From Treponema sp. (GTDB taxonomy: Bacteria > Spirochaetota > Spirochaetia > Treponematales > Treponemataceae): a stretch of 64,000 bases of DNA. The notes below the pieces were generated by a model that saw only the letters and a program-made list of their open reading frames with translations, had not been told where the DNA came from and did no database searches. The stretch is taken from contig JAFUTH010000015.1 in NCBI GenBank assembly GCA_017484285.1, positions 124,001 to 188,000 of the forward strand. The letters are read 5' to 3'. Of this stretch, positions 1-7,906 are shown piece after piece. Positions within the stretch are counted from its first letter, which is position 1. Every line of letters starts with the position of its first letter. The position numbers were made by a program, and so were the translations under genes.

Positions 1-92
1 TTAGTAAAACGGCTGTACAATTCCGTTGCCCGTTCGCCAAAAACAGGTTTAAATGATTTGTTTTCTTCGTCTTTCTGAATTTGCACTTCCAT
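1..92 (-). CDS. 5' end of an unidentified RM-operon gene (cut by window edge)
   Basis: Only the first 30 residues (MEVQIQKDEENKSFKPVFGE and on) are visible. The ATG at 92-90 overlaps the TGA of the MORC-type ATPase gene (TGATG), so the two are translationally coupled and belong to one operon. The reading frame stays open to base 1. In related cytosine-methyltransferase/MORC-ATPase systems the next gene is often a Z1-type helicase or an endonuclease. That is expectation from context; the 30 residues do not identify the family. Confidence 0.6.
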   Translation of the reverse strand, partial: MEVQIQKDEENKSFKPVFGERATELYSRFT

Positions 93-1606
93 CAGTCATC
101 CTCTCCTATATATTGATTGAAAAGATTTCTTATATTCCATTCGGCAGTAGTGCCACAACTTGGAGCTTTTATTTCTGCTTTTGCAAAAGCCATAAGGATT
201 TTTATAACTGGTTCATAATCTTTGTTCTTTTTGAACTGCGGATAATAGTCAAAGAAAGTATGGTTTAAATTTATTTTACAGATGAAACTGTCATTTTCTT
301 TTCTTACTGAATATAAATTAGTACTTTCCGTATCTGTAATCAGTTCATACTTTATTTCACATTCTTTGTTATCGAATAAAATTGGTTCAGAATAAGTTTC
401 AGCAGGGACGGAACTATTAATTAACTCTTCATTCTTTTTTATTGAGTCAACATTTTGTATTTTCCGCTCTTCCTGCTCAATTTTTTCTTTCTTGAATAAA
501 GCAGGAACTGAATTCTTCTCAAAATTCTCTTTTAGACTCTGTGCAATTTCTGCTTTTTGGATTCGGCTTCTCTGCCGATACCCATCAGCCTGAGAGAATA
601 TATTCGGCTCACTTCTTTTTATTTCGTCTTTTATGTCATCGAGAAGGGCTTGCAAATCATCTTCGGCTTTGAACCCATTTTTGTTAAAAGTAACCTCAAA
701 ACCTTCTAATTCTAGCTCACCAAAAATACGCTTATACTTGAATGTTCCTTTCGAACCGCAAATAGAAGTAGGAAAAAAATGTTCATCGCCGCCACCAATG
801 ATAACTCGCCCCCTTCGAAGCAGTACAAGTCCATTTTCATTTTGGTCAATTCTATCAAGAAGAGCAATGAATCCGTTCGCTTTGTATGTACCAGCGTTAA
901 AATGAATCTCTTTCTTCCAAAGAATACTTTCGCCGTCAGGAGTCTTATAAAACGGAGCGTTCAATATTTTATAATCAGGTGCTCTCAGGGGTTCACCGTT
1001 TACAAAAATTTCAATTTCATCAGTTCGTAAAAAATATCTATAAATACTTGATAGATGCCGTTGAACTTTTTCAAAAGTGTTGGTCTTAGGTGCATTTTTA
1101 GAAAGATTGGTAAGAACAATTTTTGTATAATGCTCTTCTAATGGTTTTTCGTTCTCAATTACATCAAGGACTTCTTTTTCATCTTCAATAACTTTGTTCA
1201 AATCAAATGATAGCACTCTTTCTTTATTCTCACCAAGAGCCTTTGTGGTTACAGTCCAGTTGTCCGCAAGCCAAACAGAAGCCGTTTTCATTCCCATTCC
1301 GTATTCATTAAGTCCAGCTCGATTTTCAGGGATATTTGCCGGTTCGAATGCACGAAGATAATTCTTTTCACTTATTCCAGCCGCATTATCTATAATAGAA
1401 AGAGTTTTTTGTTCCCAGTCCATTATTATTTTTATACAGAGTTTATAATTTGGCTCATACGACTTTAACCGTTCTTTATTATCAAAATAACTTTGAACAG
1501 CATTATCAACATATTCACCAAGAGTATTTGAAAGTGTATTTGGTAAATCCCGGAATGTAGTATAAACATTTGGTTTCAATGCAATTGACACTTGTTTTAC
1601 AGACAT
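92..1606 (-). CDS. MORC/MutL-like GHKL ATPase of an RM system
   Basis: A 504-residue protein with an N-terminal GHKL (Hsp90/MutL/histidine-kinase-type) ATP-binding fold. The N box reads EYVDNAVQSY near residue 31, the G1 box IIDNAAGIS near residue 71, and the G2 box GLNEYGMGMKTAS near residue 98. An S5/transducer-like domain follows, then a charged, probably flexible tail. ATPases of this group sit beside cytosine methyltransferases in bacterial RM operons and are the proposed ancestors of eukaryotic MORC proteins; they are thought to remodel DNA or gate the nuclease. It begins directly after the methyltransferase stop (1606/1607) and overlaps the next gene by one base. No nuclease motif is visible in it. 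Confidence 0.85.
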   Translation of the reverse strand: MSVKQVSIALKPNVYTTFRDLPNTLSNTLGEYVDNAVQSYFDNKERLKSYEPNYKLCIKIIMDWEQKTLSIIDNAAGISEKNYLRAFEPANIPENRAGLNEYGMGMKTASVWLADNWTVTTKALGENKERVLSFDLNKVIEDEKEVLDVIENEKPLEEHYTKIVLTNLSKNAPKTNTFEKVQRHLSSIYRYFLRTDEIEIFVNGEPLRAPDYKILNAPFYKTPDGESILWKKEIHFNAGTYKANGFIALLDRIDQNENGLVLLRRGRVIIGGGDEHFFPTSICGSKGTFKYKRIFGELELEGFEVTFNKNGFKAEDDLQALLDDIKDEIKRSEPNIFSQADGYRQRSRIQKAEIAQSLKENFEKNSVPALFKKEKIEQEERKIQNVDSIKKNEELINSSVPAETYSEPILFDNKECEIKYELITDTESTNLYSVRKENDSFICKINLNHTFFDYYPQFKKNKDYEPVIKILMAFAKAEIKAPSCGTTAEWNIRNLFNQYIGEDD

Positions 1607-3046
1607 TTATCTAACCTCTAACAATCGTTCCGCAATCAGTTTTACGACTTCGACATTTACAGCATTTCCAAATGCCCGGAATGCTTCCGCTATTGTATTT
1701 GGTACATATTCAAGTTCTTCCATACATTGAAGCCGTGCAGCTTCTCGTTTTGTCATATATCGCCCGACTTCTCCTTCTGGAGTCTCAACCCATGGAAAAA
1801 TTGGAATTTGAGTCGTTGTAAGTACAAGGGCGGGAGAATAGGTTGGCAATTTTACACGAATTCCAGAAGGACGGAATTGTATTATCTTATCTTTTAGAGT
1901 AGGCTTCGCATTTTTATCTTTTCCACAGTTCCATTCAAATTTTTGATGGCTGTTTTCAAAGCCTTTTTCTTGAATTTCAGGAAGCCATTCATCGAGAACT
2001 TCTTTATTTTTAAGATAGAATTCCCTGTTCCATTTTATAAAATTCTTTTTCCAATCAGGAAACTGCTCATTCGGGTCAGTTATTGCTATCTGTGAATAAA
2101 TTGGCAGTTGCTGGAGCATATCATCAAGTGAACCATCTTGTATCGGTTTCCCAAATTTTCCTTTTTTACCCCGAAGTTCGTCTTCTGACTGCTGACAAGG
2201 AGGTTTCCCCATATAATCGTATGTTGCCCCCCATTCCATAGCCCAAATAGGAAAAGACGGAATATCTATTTTATTCTCAGTCAATTTATCAAGAAAATGC
2301 TGCCATGCCTTTAGATGTATCCTTGTCTGTTCTTTTAGATGCATATAGTTTTTTTCAGACTCATCTATTATTGAGTTTATGTTACAGTCTTTTTTTTCGT
2401 CGTGAGGTGGAAACTCGAAGTTCTTTAAATCTCCTTTCTCAGATAATCTTCCAACTATATAAATTCTTTTTCGATGCTGAGGAATTCCAAAATCATGAGG
2501 AGACAAAATACCACAATTAACATCATACAATGCTCCAAGATTTTCTTTTATAACATGCCATGTATTGCCACCATCGTGAGTTTCAAGATTCTGTACATTT
2601 TCCAACAAAATAAATTCAGGTCTCTTTGCTTTTAAAATTTCCAGTATTTTCCAGAATAAATTTCCACGCCCTTGTTCGTCACCAAAGCCTTGCTGCTTGC
2701 CGGACTTAGAAAACGGTTGACAAGGGAATCCCGCACATAAGACATCATGCTTTGGTATATCATTATTTATATCAACTTCAGTTATATCACCTGCACATTC
2801 CATTCCGAAATTTTTTTTATACAGTTCGCGCAAATCAGGCTTCAACTCACTTGCAAAAACACACTCGCCGCCAAGTTTTTTCATCGCAAGGTGAAATCCG
2901 CCGATTCCGGCAAAGAGGTCGATAAAAGTAAATTTCGGGGGCGTTGCGGGGGTGTCCACCGCAGAGGGGGTAGCGGAAAACGCCGTAGGCGGTTGAAGCG
3001 AGGGGGAGACTTCCCCCACCTGTGTTTTATTTAGTTCTTCTGCCAT
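1607..3046 (-). CDS. DNA (cytosine-5-)-methyltransferase with a repeat-encoded N-terminus
   Basis: A C5-cytosine methyltransferase of 479 residues. Motif I is FIDLFAGIGGFHLA (residues 41-54), motif IV has the catalytic GFPCQPFSKSG (Cys near residue 108), motif VI is ENVQNL, motif VIII QHRKRIYIVG and motif X GNAVNVEVVKLIAERL. A long variable target-recognition stretch lies between VIII and X. Most family members start a few residues before motif I. Here about 40 residues precede it, and residues 9-37 (rich in Pro, Ser, Thr, Ala) are encoded by a dispersed multi-hairpin repeat read in frame. The recognition sequence cannot be read from the protein. It is the modification arm of the operon shared with the MORC-type ATPase. 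Confidence 0.93.
   Translation of the reverse strand: MAEELNKTQVGEVSPSLQPPTAFSATPSAVDTPATPPKFTFIDLFAGIGGFHLAMKKLGGECVFASELKPDLRELYKKNFGMECAGDITEVDINNDIPKHDVLCAGFPCQPFSKSGKQQGFGDEQGRGNLFWKILEILKAKRPEFILLENVQNLETHDGGNTWHVIKENLGALYDVNCGILSPHDFGIPQHRKRIYIVGRLSEKGDLKNFEFPPHDEKKDCNINSIIDESEKNYMHLKEQTRIHLKAWQHFLDKLTENKIDIPSFPIWAMEWGATYDYMGKPPCQQSEDELRGKKGKFGKPIQDGSLDDMLQQLPIYSQIAITDPNEQFPDWKKNFIKWNREFYLKNKEVLDEWLPEIQEKGFENSHQKFEWNCGKDKNAKPTLKDKIIQFRPSGIRVKLPTYSPALVLTTTQIPIFPWVETPEGEVGRYMTKREAARLQCMEELEYVPNTIAEAFRAFGNAVNVEVVKLIAERLLEVR
2937..3022 (+). repeat. Dispersed multi-hairpin repeat, copy A (inside the C5-MTase gene)
   Basis: About 86 bp beginning GGGGCGTTGCGGGGGTGTCC, followed by the conserved joint GGGGGTAGCGGAAAACGCC, a short CGCC/GGCG hairpin and a closing hairpin GGGGGA-GAC-TTCCCCC. 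The same order of blocks occurs at 52327-52363 (partial), 58083-58161 and 61836-61919. This copy lies in the methyltransferase coding sequence, antisense to the repeat's plus orientation, and keeps the frame open. Confidence 0.8.
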
Positions 3047-3067
3047 CTTACTTTACCACCACAACCA

Positions 3068-3328
3068 CTACACCCATTTCAAGGATTCCCTTACCGATTC
3101 ATTGTCCGTATTCAAAAAATCTATTGTGTTTTTATAGTTTGCCTTTAGATTTGAGATAAACTCATCTGCCCAAGAGGGTGTAAGAACTTTTACATCGGCG
3201 AAATCAAGAGAAATGCTTTCGTTTGCGCTCAGTTTATCAAGGATATACGCCTTTGCCATAAGGAAGGCTTCTTTTCCTGCGGGGCGGGACATTAAAACTT
3301 CGCCAAAATTGTGTATTGCAAGGGTCAT
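3068..3328 (-). CDS. STAS-like DUF4325 protein
   Basis: A small 86-residue protein (residues 38-60 contain SISLDFADVKVLTPSWADEF) matching the STAS-like DUF4325 fold: a beta strand ending in LDF, then V-L-T-P-S-W-A-D-E-F where STAS anti-anti-sigma proteins carry their conserved loop and helix. It starts 3 bp after the GHKL ATPase gene at 3332-3877 and ends 21 bp before the methyltransferase. DUF4325 proteins are often paired with GHKL ATPases, which suggests a partner-switch-like regulatory pair. A Ser sits in the loop (TPSWADEF), but phosphorylation is only a guess. Confidence 0.8.
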   Translation of the reverse strand: MTLAIHNFGEVLMSRPAGKEAFLMAKAYILDKLSANESISLDFADVKVLTPSWADEFISNLKANYKNTIDFLNTDNESVRESLKWV

Positions 3329-3331
3329 TTT

Positions 3332-3877
3332 CTACTCCTGAAAATTCAAAATTGCCAGACATCCGCCAAAATTGTCTTCTGTCTCTGAAAAAGCAATTTC
3401 TCCGTTTTCTATCTTACAACAGGCATTTCCTGTTTGAAAGTACAGTTCCCAGTTTTTCTTTTTTACTGTTTCGGCTACGAATTTAAGTCCATTGCCCCTT
3501 TGCTCTGGCAGGCGTCCTGATATTTGTTTTGTGAATCCTGCGGTAATAGCGTCTAAATCCGATTCTAGTTTCAGGACTTTTCCCAAAGACTGTTTTATTC
3601 CTCTTCCATAATCAGCAAGGACGGCACAATCATTAAAATTCAAGTTGAAATATGCGCCTCTCATTTGCCCAGCCGCGTATTCCCAGTTATGATCAAAAGA
3701 ATTATTTCCAATCTCTCCGATAACCGCAGACTCCATGTATTTTCCGGTCTTATAAATGAATGAATCTAACCGTGCTTGAAAAATATCCCGTGAAACACAG
3801 AAAAAATCGGTGTCTTTGGAAAGAGAGGATTTTCTTATCTGTTCTTTTGCCGCAAGGATTAGACCGTCCGAAATCAT
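3332..3877 (-). CDS. GHKL ATPase-fold protein paired with DUF4325
   Basis: A 181-residue protein with all three GHKL nucleotide-binding boxes: N box GEIGNNSFDH (around residue 54), G1 ADYGRGIKQSL (around residue 88) and G2 RGNGLKFVAE (around residue 127). There is no sensor, dimerisation or receiver domain, so it resembles stand-alone anti-sigma-type kinases/ATPases rather than a classical sensor kinase. The downstream STAS-like partner starts 3 bp later, and the pair leads into the methyltransferase-MORC operon. The function is inferred: it may sense or gate expression or activity of the RM system. Confidence 0.75.
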   Translation of the reverse strand: MISDGLILAAKEQIRKSSLSKDTDFFCVSRDIFQARLDSFIYKTGKYMESAVIGEIGNNSFDHNWEYAAGQMRGAYFNLNFNDCAVLADYGRGIKQSLGKVLKLESDLDAITAGFTKQISGRLPEQRGNGLKFVAETVKKKNWELYFQTGNACCKIENGEIAFSETEDNFGGCLAILNFQE

Positions 3878-3952
3878 ATTATATTAAAATATACTGCTTA
3901 TTTTAAAAAGTAACAACACAGCACCCGATGTATATTCAAGATGAAGCAAAAG

Positions 3953-4783
3953 TCAAATTTTCCCCACCATCTCCCCCAGCCGCTTCGCATTCCGCGCTCC
4001 GCTTCCATCGGGGTGGTTGTTAAAAAACACCGCCGTCCGCTTTCCCGCGCCAATCGCGCTTTGTATTACCGGCACAAACTCGCGCAATTCGTCATCGCTG
4101 TAATCATAGCGATACCGCGCACTCCCGTTTCGCTCCCCCGAAGAAGCGACTCTCGCCCCAAAAGCATCTTCCTTACAATACCACGCACCCGCATTCCGCC
4201 CGTGCAGTCTGATATACGCCGTATTCCCCACAAAAGGCAAGGTATGCGAGGTTTCGACAGGCAGATTCCCCAAGCGTGGCATGTCACAGAACACCAGCCC
4301 CGCACCGCGCTCTTCTAATCCCGCAAACACGCTCTCGCGCACCCACTCACGGTGGCGGAATTCCACCACGCACGGAAAGCCGTTGAACTCGGCGAGCAAA
4401 TCCGCAAGGTACAGGCGATTTTCCCTCGTGTAATGAAAATGTTCCGGAAACTGAAACAGCACGGCGCACAAAGCGTCCTTTTCCAAAAGTTCCTTTACCG
4501 CCTGCTGAAATTCCCGCGCCGTTTCCTTCCAGTCGCGCCCAGCCTCATGCGTAAGTGCACGGTTCGCCTTCACGGAAAACGAAAGTCTCCCCTCGCTCCG
4601 CTCATAAAACGAGCGCATCTGATGAGGCATGGGCATTCCGTAAAACGAAAAATTGAGTTCAAGCGCGTTAAAGACCGTGGAATAAAAACTGAGAAAATCC
4701 CGTCGCTTCAAATCAGGCGGATAAAACACGCCCTTCCATTCGGGGTAGTCGTAGCCGCTCGTTCCGAGAAGAAAATCTTGCAT
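3953..4783 (-). CDS. DUF72 family protein (YecE-like)
   Basis: A 276-residue protein with the DUF72 pattern: N-terminal LLGTSGYDYPEWKGVFYP, then ELNFSFYGMP, FSVKANRALTHE, ALCAVLFQFPEHFHY, VVEFRHREWV and near the C-terminus VFFNNHPDGSGARNAKRL. The family has a TIM-barrel-like fold related to xylose isomerase/AP-endonuclease-type enzymes; its biochemical role is not settled. Length is normal. It lies 6 bp downstream of the DUF4143 ATPase gene on the same strand, so it may be cotranscribed, though no functional link is known. Confidence 0.88.
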   Translation of the reverse strand: MQDFLLGTSGYDYPEWKGVFYPPDLKRRDFLSFYSTVFNALELNFSFYGMPMPHQMRSFYERSEGRLSFSVKANRALTHEAGRDWKETAREFQQAVKELLEKDALCAVLFQFPEHFHYTRENRLYLADLLAEFNGFPCVVEFRHREWVRESVFAGLEERGAGLVFCDMPRLGNLPVETSHTLPFVGNTAYIRLHGRNAGAWYCKEDAFGARVASSGERNGSARYRYDYSDDELREFVPVIQSAIGAGKRTAVFFNNHPDGSGARNAKRLGEMVGKI

Positions 4784-4789
4784 GTGTGG

Positions 4790-6061
4790 CTACGCTCCCA
4801 ATGCTCCAATAGGAACAATCAGAATTCCGTCCTCGCGCTTGTAGGCGTAATTTCCGATGCCGGTAAGAATCATCTTAAAGCTCGGCGATTTCATTTTGTC
4901 GGTGTCGATAATTTTCTCAAAGGCTTTCAGGCTCTTTGCGCCTTCTTCTATCAGAGTGTCGCCGCCCAGTTTTATTTCGACCAGACCGTAGCTTCCGTCC
5001 CGAAGATGAACCACGGCATCACATTCAAGCCCATTTTTGTCGCGGTAGTGGTAAATTTCGCCGTCAATGACCTGTGCATACACGCGCAAATCCCGAATGC
5101 ACAAATTCTCAAAAAGAAGCCCCATCGTGTGCAGGTCGTTTATCAAGTCTTTCGGTCCAAGTCCCAAACTCGCGCTCGCAATGGAAGAATCCACAAAATA
5201 GCGGGTGTCGGTGGTGCGGATTGCGGTTTTTGAGCGGATATTCGGATTCCATGCGGGGCAGTCTTCGATGACGAAGATTTTTTTCAGTGCGCTCGTATAG
5301 TCATACAAAGTGTCTATACTGAATGAATCGACATCGTTGCTCAGAATGTCTTTTCGGATTTCTTCAAATTTTGCCTGAGTTCCGATGTTCCGCGCGTAGG
5401 AATGCATAAGCCGCTTTGCCCGTTCTGAATCGCGCTCTTTTTCATCAACGCGAGAAATATCAGAATTGACCACCGCATCGTAATAGTCAAACGCCTGCCG
5501 CAACGCGACTTTTTGCGAGCAACCGACGGATTTTGGCCAACCGCCACGACAGATAAGAAAGGCAAGCGTTTCCAAGTCGATTTCAGAAGATGCCGCAACT
5601 TGATATTCCGGGTTAAAAAGCCCTTTCAGCGAGACCTGCCCGTTTGACTCGCCGGACTCAAAAAGCGACATGGGGCGCATGAGCATCCGCGTGATTCTGC
5701 CCGTTCCCGTGTGCGAGATTTCTTTGGTATCAGGCGGAACGGCAGAGCCAGTCAATATGAACTGCCCGAATGAATCGCGCTGGTCCACTTCAAAACGAAC
5801 AGCATCCCACAGTTTTGGCGCCAGTTGCCATTCGTCTATCAGGCGGGGCGTTTTCCCTTGCAACAAGATTTGAGGATTCGTTTCTGCCATCTGCAAATTC
5901 TGTTTTTTTTGGGAAGGCTCTTGCATGAGCAAAACGCTCTGTGCAACCTGTTTTGAGGTGGTCGTTTTTCCGCACCACTTCGCACCTTCCACGAGAACCG
6001 CGCCTTTTGCCTCAAGCCGTTCTTTTAAAACTTCATCTGAATATCGTTTTCTGTATTCCAT
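4790..6061 (-). CDS. AAA_14 / DUF4143 ATPase
   Basis: A 423-residue ATPase of the archaeal-type AAA_14 plus DUF4143 architecture. Walker A is VEGAKWCGKTTTSKQ near residue 22. Further landmarks are the PRLIDEWQLAPKLWDAVR block with its Walker B Asp/Glu, the sensor-like FILTGSAVPPD, and the C-terminal DUF4143 domain ending with a nuclease-like YHYRDKNGLECDAVVHLRDG...LVEIKLGG. I start it at the ATG at 6061 (MEYRKRYSDEVL), the usual family start; an upstream in-frame start would add 25 residues encoded by the adjacent tandem repeats. Such ATPases occur in many paralogous copies in treponemes. Their role is unknown, though the C-terminal (D/E)xK pattern recalls PD-(D/E)XK folds. Confidence 0.88.
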   Translation of the reverse strand: MEYRKRYSDEVLKERLEAKGAVLVEGAKWCGKTTTSKQVAQSVLLMQEPSQKKQNLQMAETNPQILLQGKTPRLIDEWQLAPKLWDAVRFEVDQRDSFGQFILTGSAVPPDTKEISHTGTGRITRMLMRPMSLFESGESNGQVSLKGLFNPEYQVAASSEIDLETLAFLICRGGWPKSVGCSQKVALRQAFDYYDAVVNSDISRVDEKERDSERAKRLMHSYARNIGTQAKFEEIRKDILSNDVDSFSIDTLYDYTSALKKIFVIEDCPAWNPNIRSKTAIRTTDTRYFVDSSIASASLGLGPKDLINDLHTMGLLFENLCIRDLRVYAQVIDGEIYHYRDKNGLECDAVVHLRDGSYGLVEIKLGGDTLIEEGAKSLKAFEKIIDTDKMKSPSFKMILTGIGNYAYKREDGILIVPIGALGA

Positions 6062-6084
6062 ACCCAAGAAAAAGTATAATTCCA

Positions 6085-6177
6085 AACCAAGAATTTGGCA
6101 AGTTTTTGATACAGAAAATGGCGATTTTTCAACCAAGACTTTGGCGATTTTTCAACCGAGAATTCGGCGAATTTTTT
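6085..6177. repeat. Four-unit 23-bp tandem repeat upstream of the AAA_14 gene
   Basis: Units start at 6087, 6110, 6133 and 6156, exactly 23 bp apart. Three carry a small palindrome (CCAAGAATTTGG, CCAAGACTTTGG, CCGAGAATTCGG) followed by a CGATTTTTCAA-like tail; the unit at 6110 (TACAGAAAATGG) is degenerate. The third palindrome changes both arms together (CCAA/TTGG to CCGA/TCGG). The array lies between the ATPase and nitroreductase genes and looks like an iteron-style operator, but no binding protein is known. Confidence 0.7.
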
Positions 6178-6282
6178 ACACAGTAGACAGACTCAAAAAA
6201 AAAATTTCGCGCGCCACTTTCACTTGCTTAAAATTATATTTTATGCAATACTTTTCTTATCTCACACAGAAAGGAGCAAACC

Positions 6283-6807
6283 ATGTCAGATATTTTACAG
6301 ACACTCAAGGAACGCAGAAGCTGCCGAAAGTACAAGTCGGAGCTGATTCCGCAGGAAACATTGGACAAAATCCTTGAAGCGGGCACTTTCGCTGCAAGCG
6401 GAATGGGAAAGCAGAGCGCGATTATCGTTGCGATTACGAACAAGGAAATCCGCGACAAAATTTCAGAACTGAACGCCCGCGTTATGGGAAAAACCGATAT
6501 TGACCCGTTCTATGGCGCACCCGAAATCATCGTCGTGCTTGGCGCAAAGGATGTTCCCACCCACACGCATGACGGCTCGCTCGTACTCGGAAACATGATG
6601 AACGAGGCGGAAAGTTTGGGCGTGGCGACCTGCTGGATTCACCGTGCAAAGGAAGTCTTTGAGAGCGACGAAGGAAAAGCATTGCTCGCTTCATGGGGAA
6701 TCACCGGTGACTACGAGGGAATCGGAAATCTCGCCGTGGGCTTTGCCGACGCTCCCAAAAACGCACCCGCCCCGCGCAAAGAAAACTACATTTACTATGT
6801 AAAATAA
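6283..6807 (+). CDS. Nitroreductase family protein
   Basis: A 174-residue FMN-dependent nitroreductase-like protein. It begins LQTLKERRSCRKYKSELIPQ, the usual RRSxRxY FMN-binding start, continues with LDKILEAGTFAASGMGKQS, and ends near GNLAVGFADAPKNAPAPRKE. Such enzymes reduce nitro groups, quinones or flavins with NAD(P)H; the substrate here is unknown. The start is supported by AAAGGAG seven bases upstream. It lies 33 bp before an aldo/keto reductase gene, with which it probably forms a two-gene redox operon. Confidence 0.9.
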   Translation: MSDILQTLKERRSCRKYKSELIPQETLDKILEAGTFAASGMGKQSAIIVAITNKEIRDKISELNARVMGKTDIDPFYGAPEIIVVLGAKDVPTHTHDGSLVLGNMMNEAESLGVATCWIHRAKEVFESDEGKALLASWGITGDYEGIGNLAVGFADAPKNAPAPRKENYIYYVK

Positions 6808-6840
6808 ATTCTCTATCATTCCATTGAAAGGAGACTCGTA

Positions 6841-7836
6841 ATGTACACAGCAAACGAACATCGCTATGAAAAAATGATTTACCGTCACTGCGGAAAGAGC
6901 GGGCTTAAGCTTCCCGCAATTTCGCTCGGGCTTTGGCAGAATTTTGGCTTCGGCTCGGTTTTTGAGAATGCCGAAAAGATGTGCCTCACCGCCTTTGACC
7001 TCGGAATCACGCATTTCGACCTTGCGAACAATTACGGTCATCCGTTCAATGGTTCTGCCGAAGAGAATTTCAAAAAAATCCTCGACCGTGGCCTGCGTTC
7101 TTACCGCGACGAGTTGTGCATCTCCACAAAAGCGGGCTACGAAATGTGGGAAGGTCCGTACGGCGACCGAAACGGCTCGCGAAAATATCTCATTACTTCG
7201 GTGAATCAGAGCCTTAAACGCATGGGCGTGGATTATGTTGATATTTTCTATCATCATGTGTTTGACCCGAACACCCCGCTTGAAGAAACCGCGCTTGCGC
7301 TCGACCAGATTGTGCGCGAAGGAAAAGCCTTGTATGTGGGCGTGTCGAATTACAACCGTGCGCAGACCGCAGAAATTTCTGCGATTTTTAAGGAATTACG
7401 CACTCCGTTTATCGTAAATCAGCCGTCGTATTCAATGCTCAACCGTTGGGTCGAAGATGACGGGCTTGACAAGTGGGCAAAAGAAAACGGCGTGGGGCTT
7501 TCGCTCTTCTCACCGCTTTTTCAGGGCGTTTTGACCGACCGTTATTTGAACGGCGTTCCCGAAGATTCCAGACTCGCAAAAGGAAAAACTTCAATCGTTC
7601 AGAAATTCAATCCCGAAGTGCTTGAAAAGGCGAAAAAACTGAATGTGATTGCAGAACGACGCGGGCAAAAACTTTCCCAAATGGCGATTGCGTGGCTTTT
7701 GCACAATGAGGCGGTCACAACCGTGCTGATTGGTGCGAGCCGACCGAGCCAAATCGAAGAAAATGTCAAATCGCTCGAAAATCTTTCGTTCACACAGGAA
7801 GAACTTTCCGAAATCGAAGCGATTTTGCGGGGATAA
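6841..7836 (+). CDS. Aldo/keto reductase (YghZ/Gpr-like)
   Basis: A 331-residue aldo/keto reductase with the (beta/alpha)8 pattern of the L-glyceraldehyde-3-phosphate reductase group: start [23 protein letters not shown], the catalytic Asp/Tyr region [23 protein letters not shown], the Lys in [16 protein letters not shown], His in [10 protein letters not shown], and a C-terminal cofactor stretch [19 protein letters not shown]. It reduces aldehydes with NADPH, perhaps methylglyoxal or glyceraldehyde 3-phosphate; the exact substrate is inferred from family. A GGAG site lies upstream (AAAGGAGACTCGTA before the ATG). Confidence 0.92.
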   Translation: MYTANEHRYEKMIYRHCGKSGLKLPAISLGLWQNFGFGSVFENAEKMCLTAFDLGITHFDLANNYGHPFNGSAEENFKKILDRGLRSYRDELCISTKAGYEMWEGPYGDRNGSRKYLITSVNQSLKRMGVDYVDIFYHHVFDPNTPLEETALALDQIVREGKALYVGVSNYNRAQTAEISAIFKELRTPFIVNQPSYSMLNRWVEDDGLDKWAKENGVGLSLFSPLFQGVLTDRYLNGVPEDSRLAKGKTSIVQKFNPEVLEKAKKLNVIAERRGQKLSQMAIAWLLHNEAVTTVLIGASRPSQIEENVKSLENLSFTQEELSEIEAILRG

Positions 7837-7847
7837 AAATAAATTTA

Positions 7848-7876
7848 TTGAGAATTTTTGCTTCTCGTACTACACT
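7848..7876 (+). promoter_or_regulatory. Sigma-70 promoter for upp-uraA
   Basis: TTGAGA (7848-7853), a 17-bp spacer and TACACT (7871-7876), giving a start near 7883 and a leader of about 24 nt before the upp ATG at 7907. The match is 5/6 and 4/6 to consensus. No riboswitch or attenuator fits in so short a leader. Confidence 0.6.
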
Positions 7877-7906
7877 GTAAGATTGAAAAATGTATCAGGA
7901 GCAAAA

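Noticed and set aside
4352-5233. A 293-codon plus-strand frame opposite the DUF72 and AAA_14 genes
   Set aside because: It is antisense to two well-conserved proteins, has no recognisable motif and no ribosome site.
6085-6177. A short CRISPR array
   Set aside because: The units are contiguous 23-bp tandem repeats without variable spacers, and no cas gene is present.
7730-7906. An upstream start for upp within the aldo/keto reductase gene
   Set aside because: It would precede the promoter at 7848-7876 and add basic, unconserved residues.
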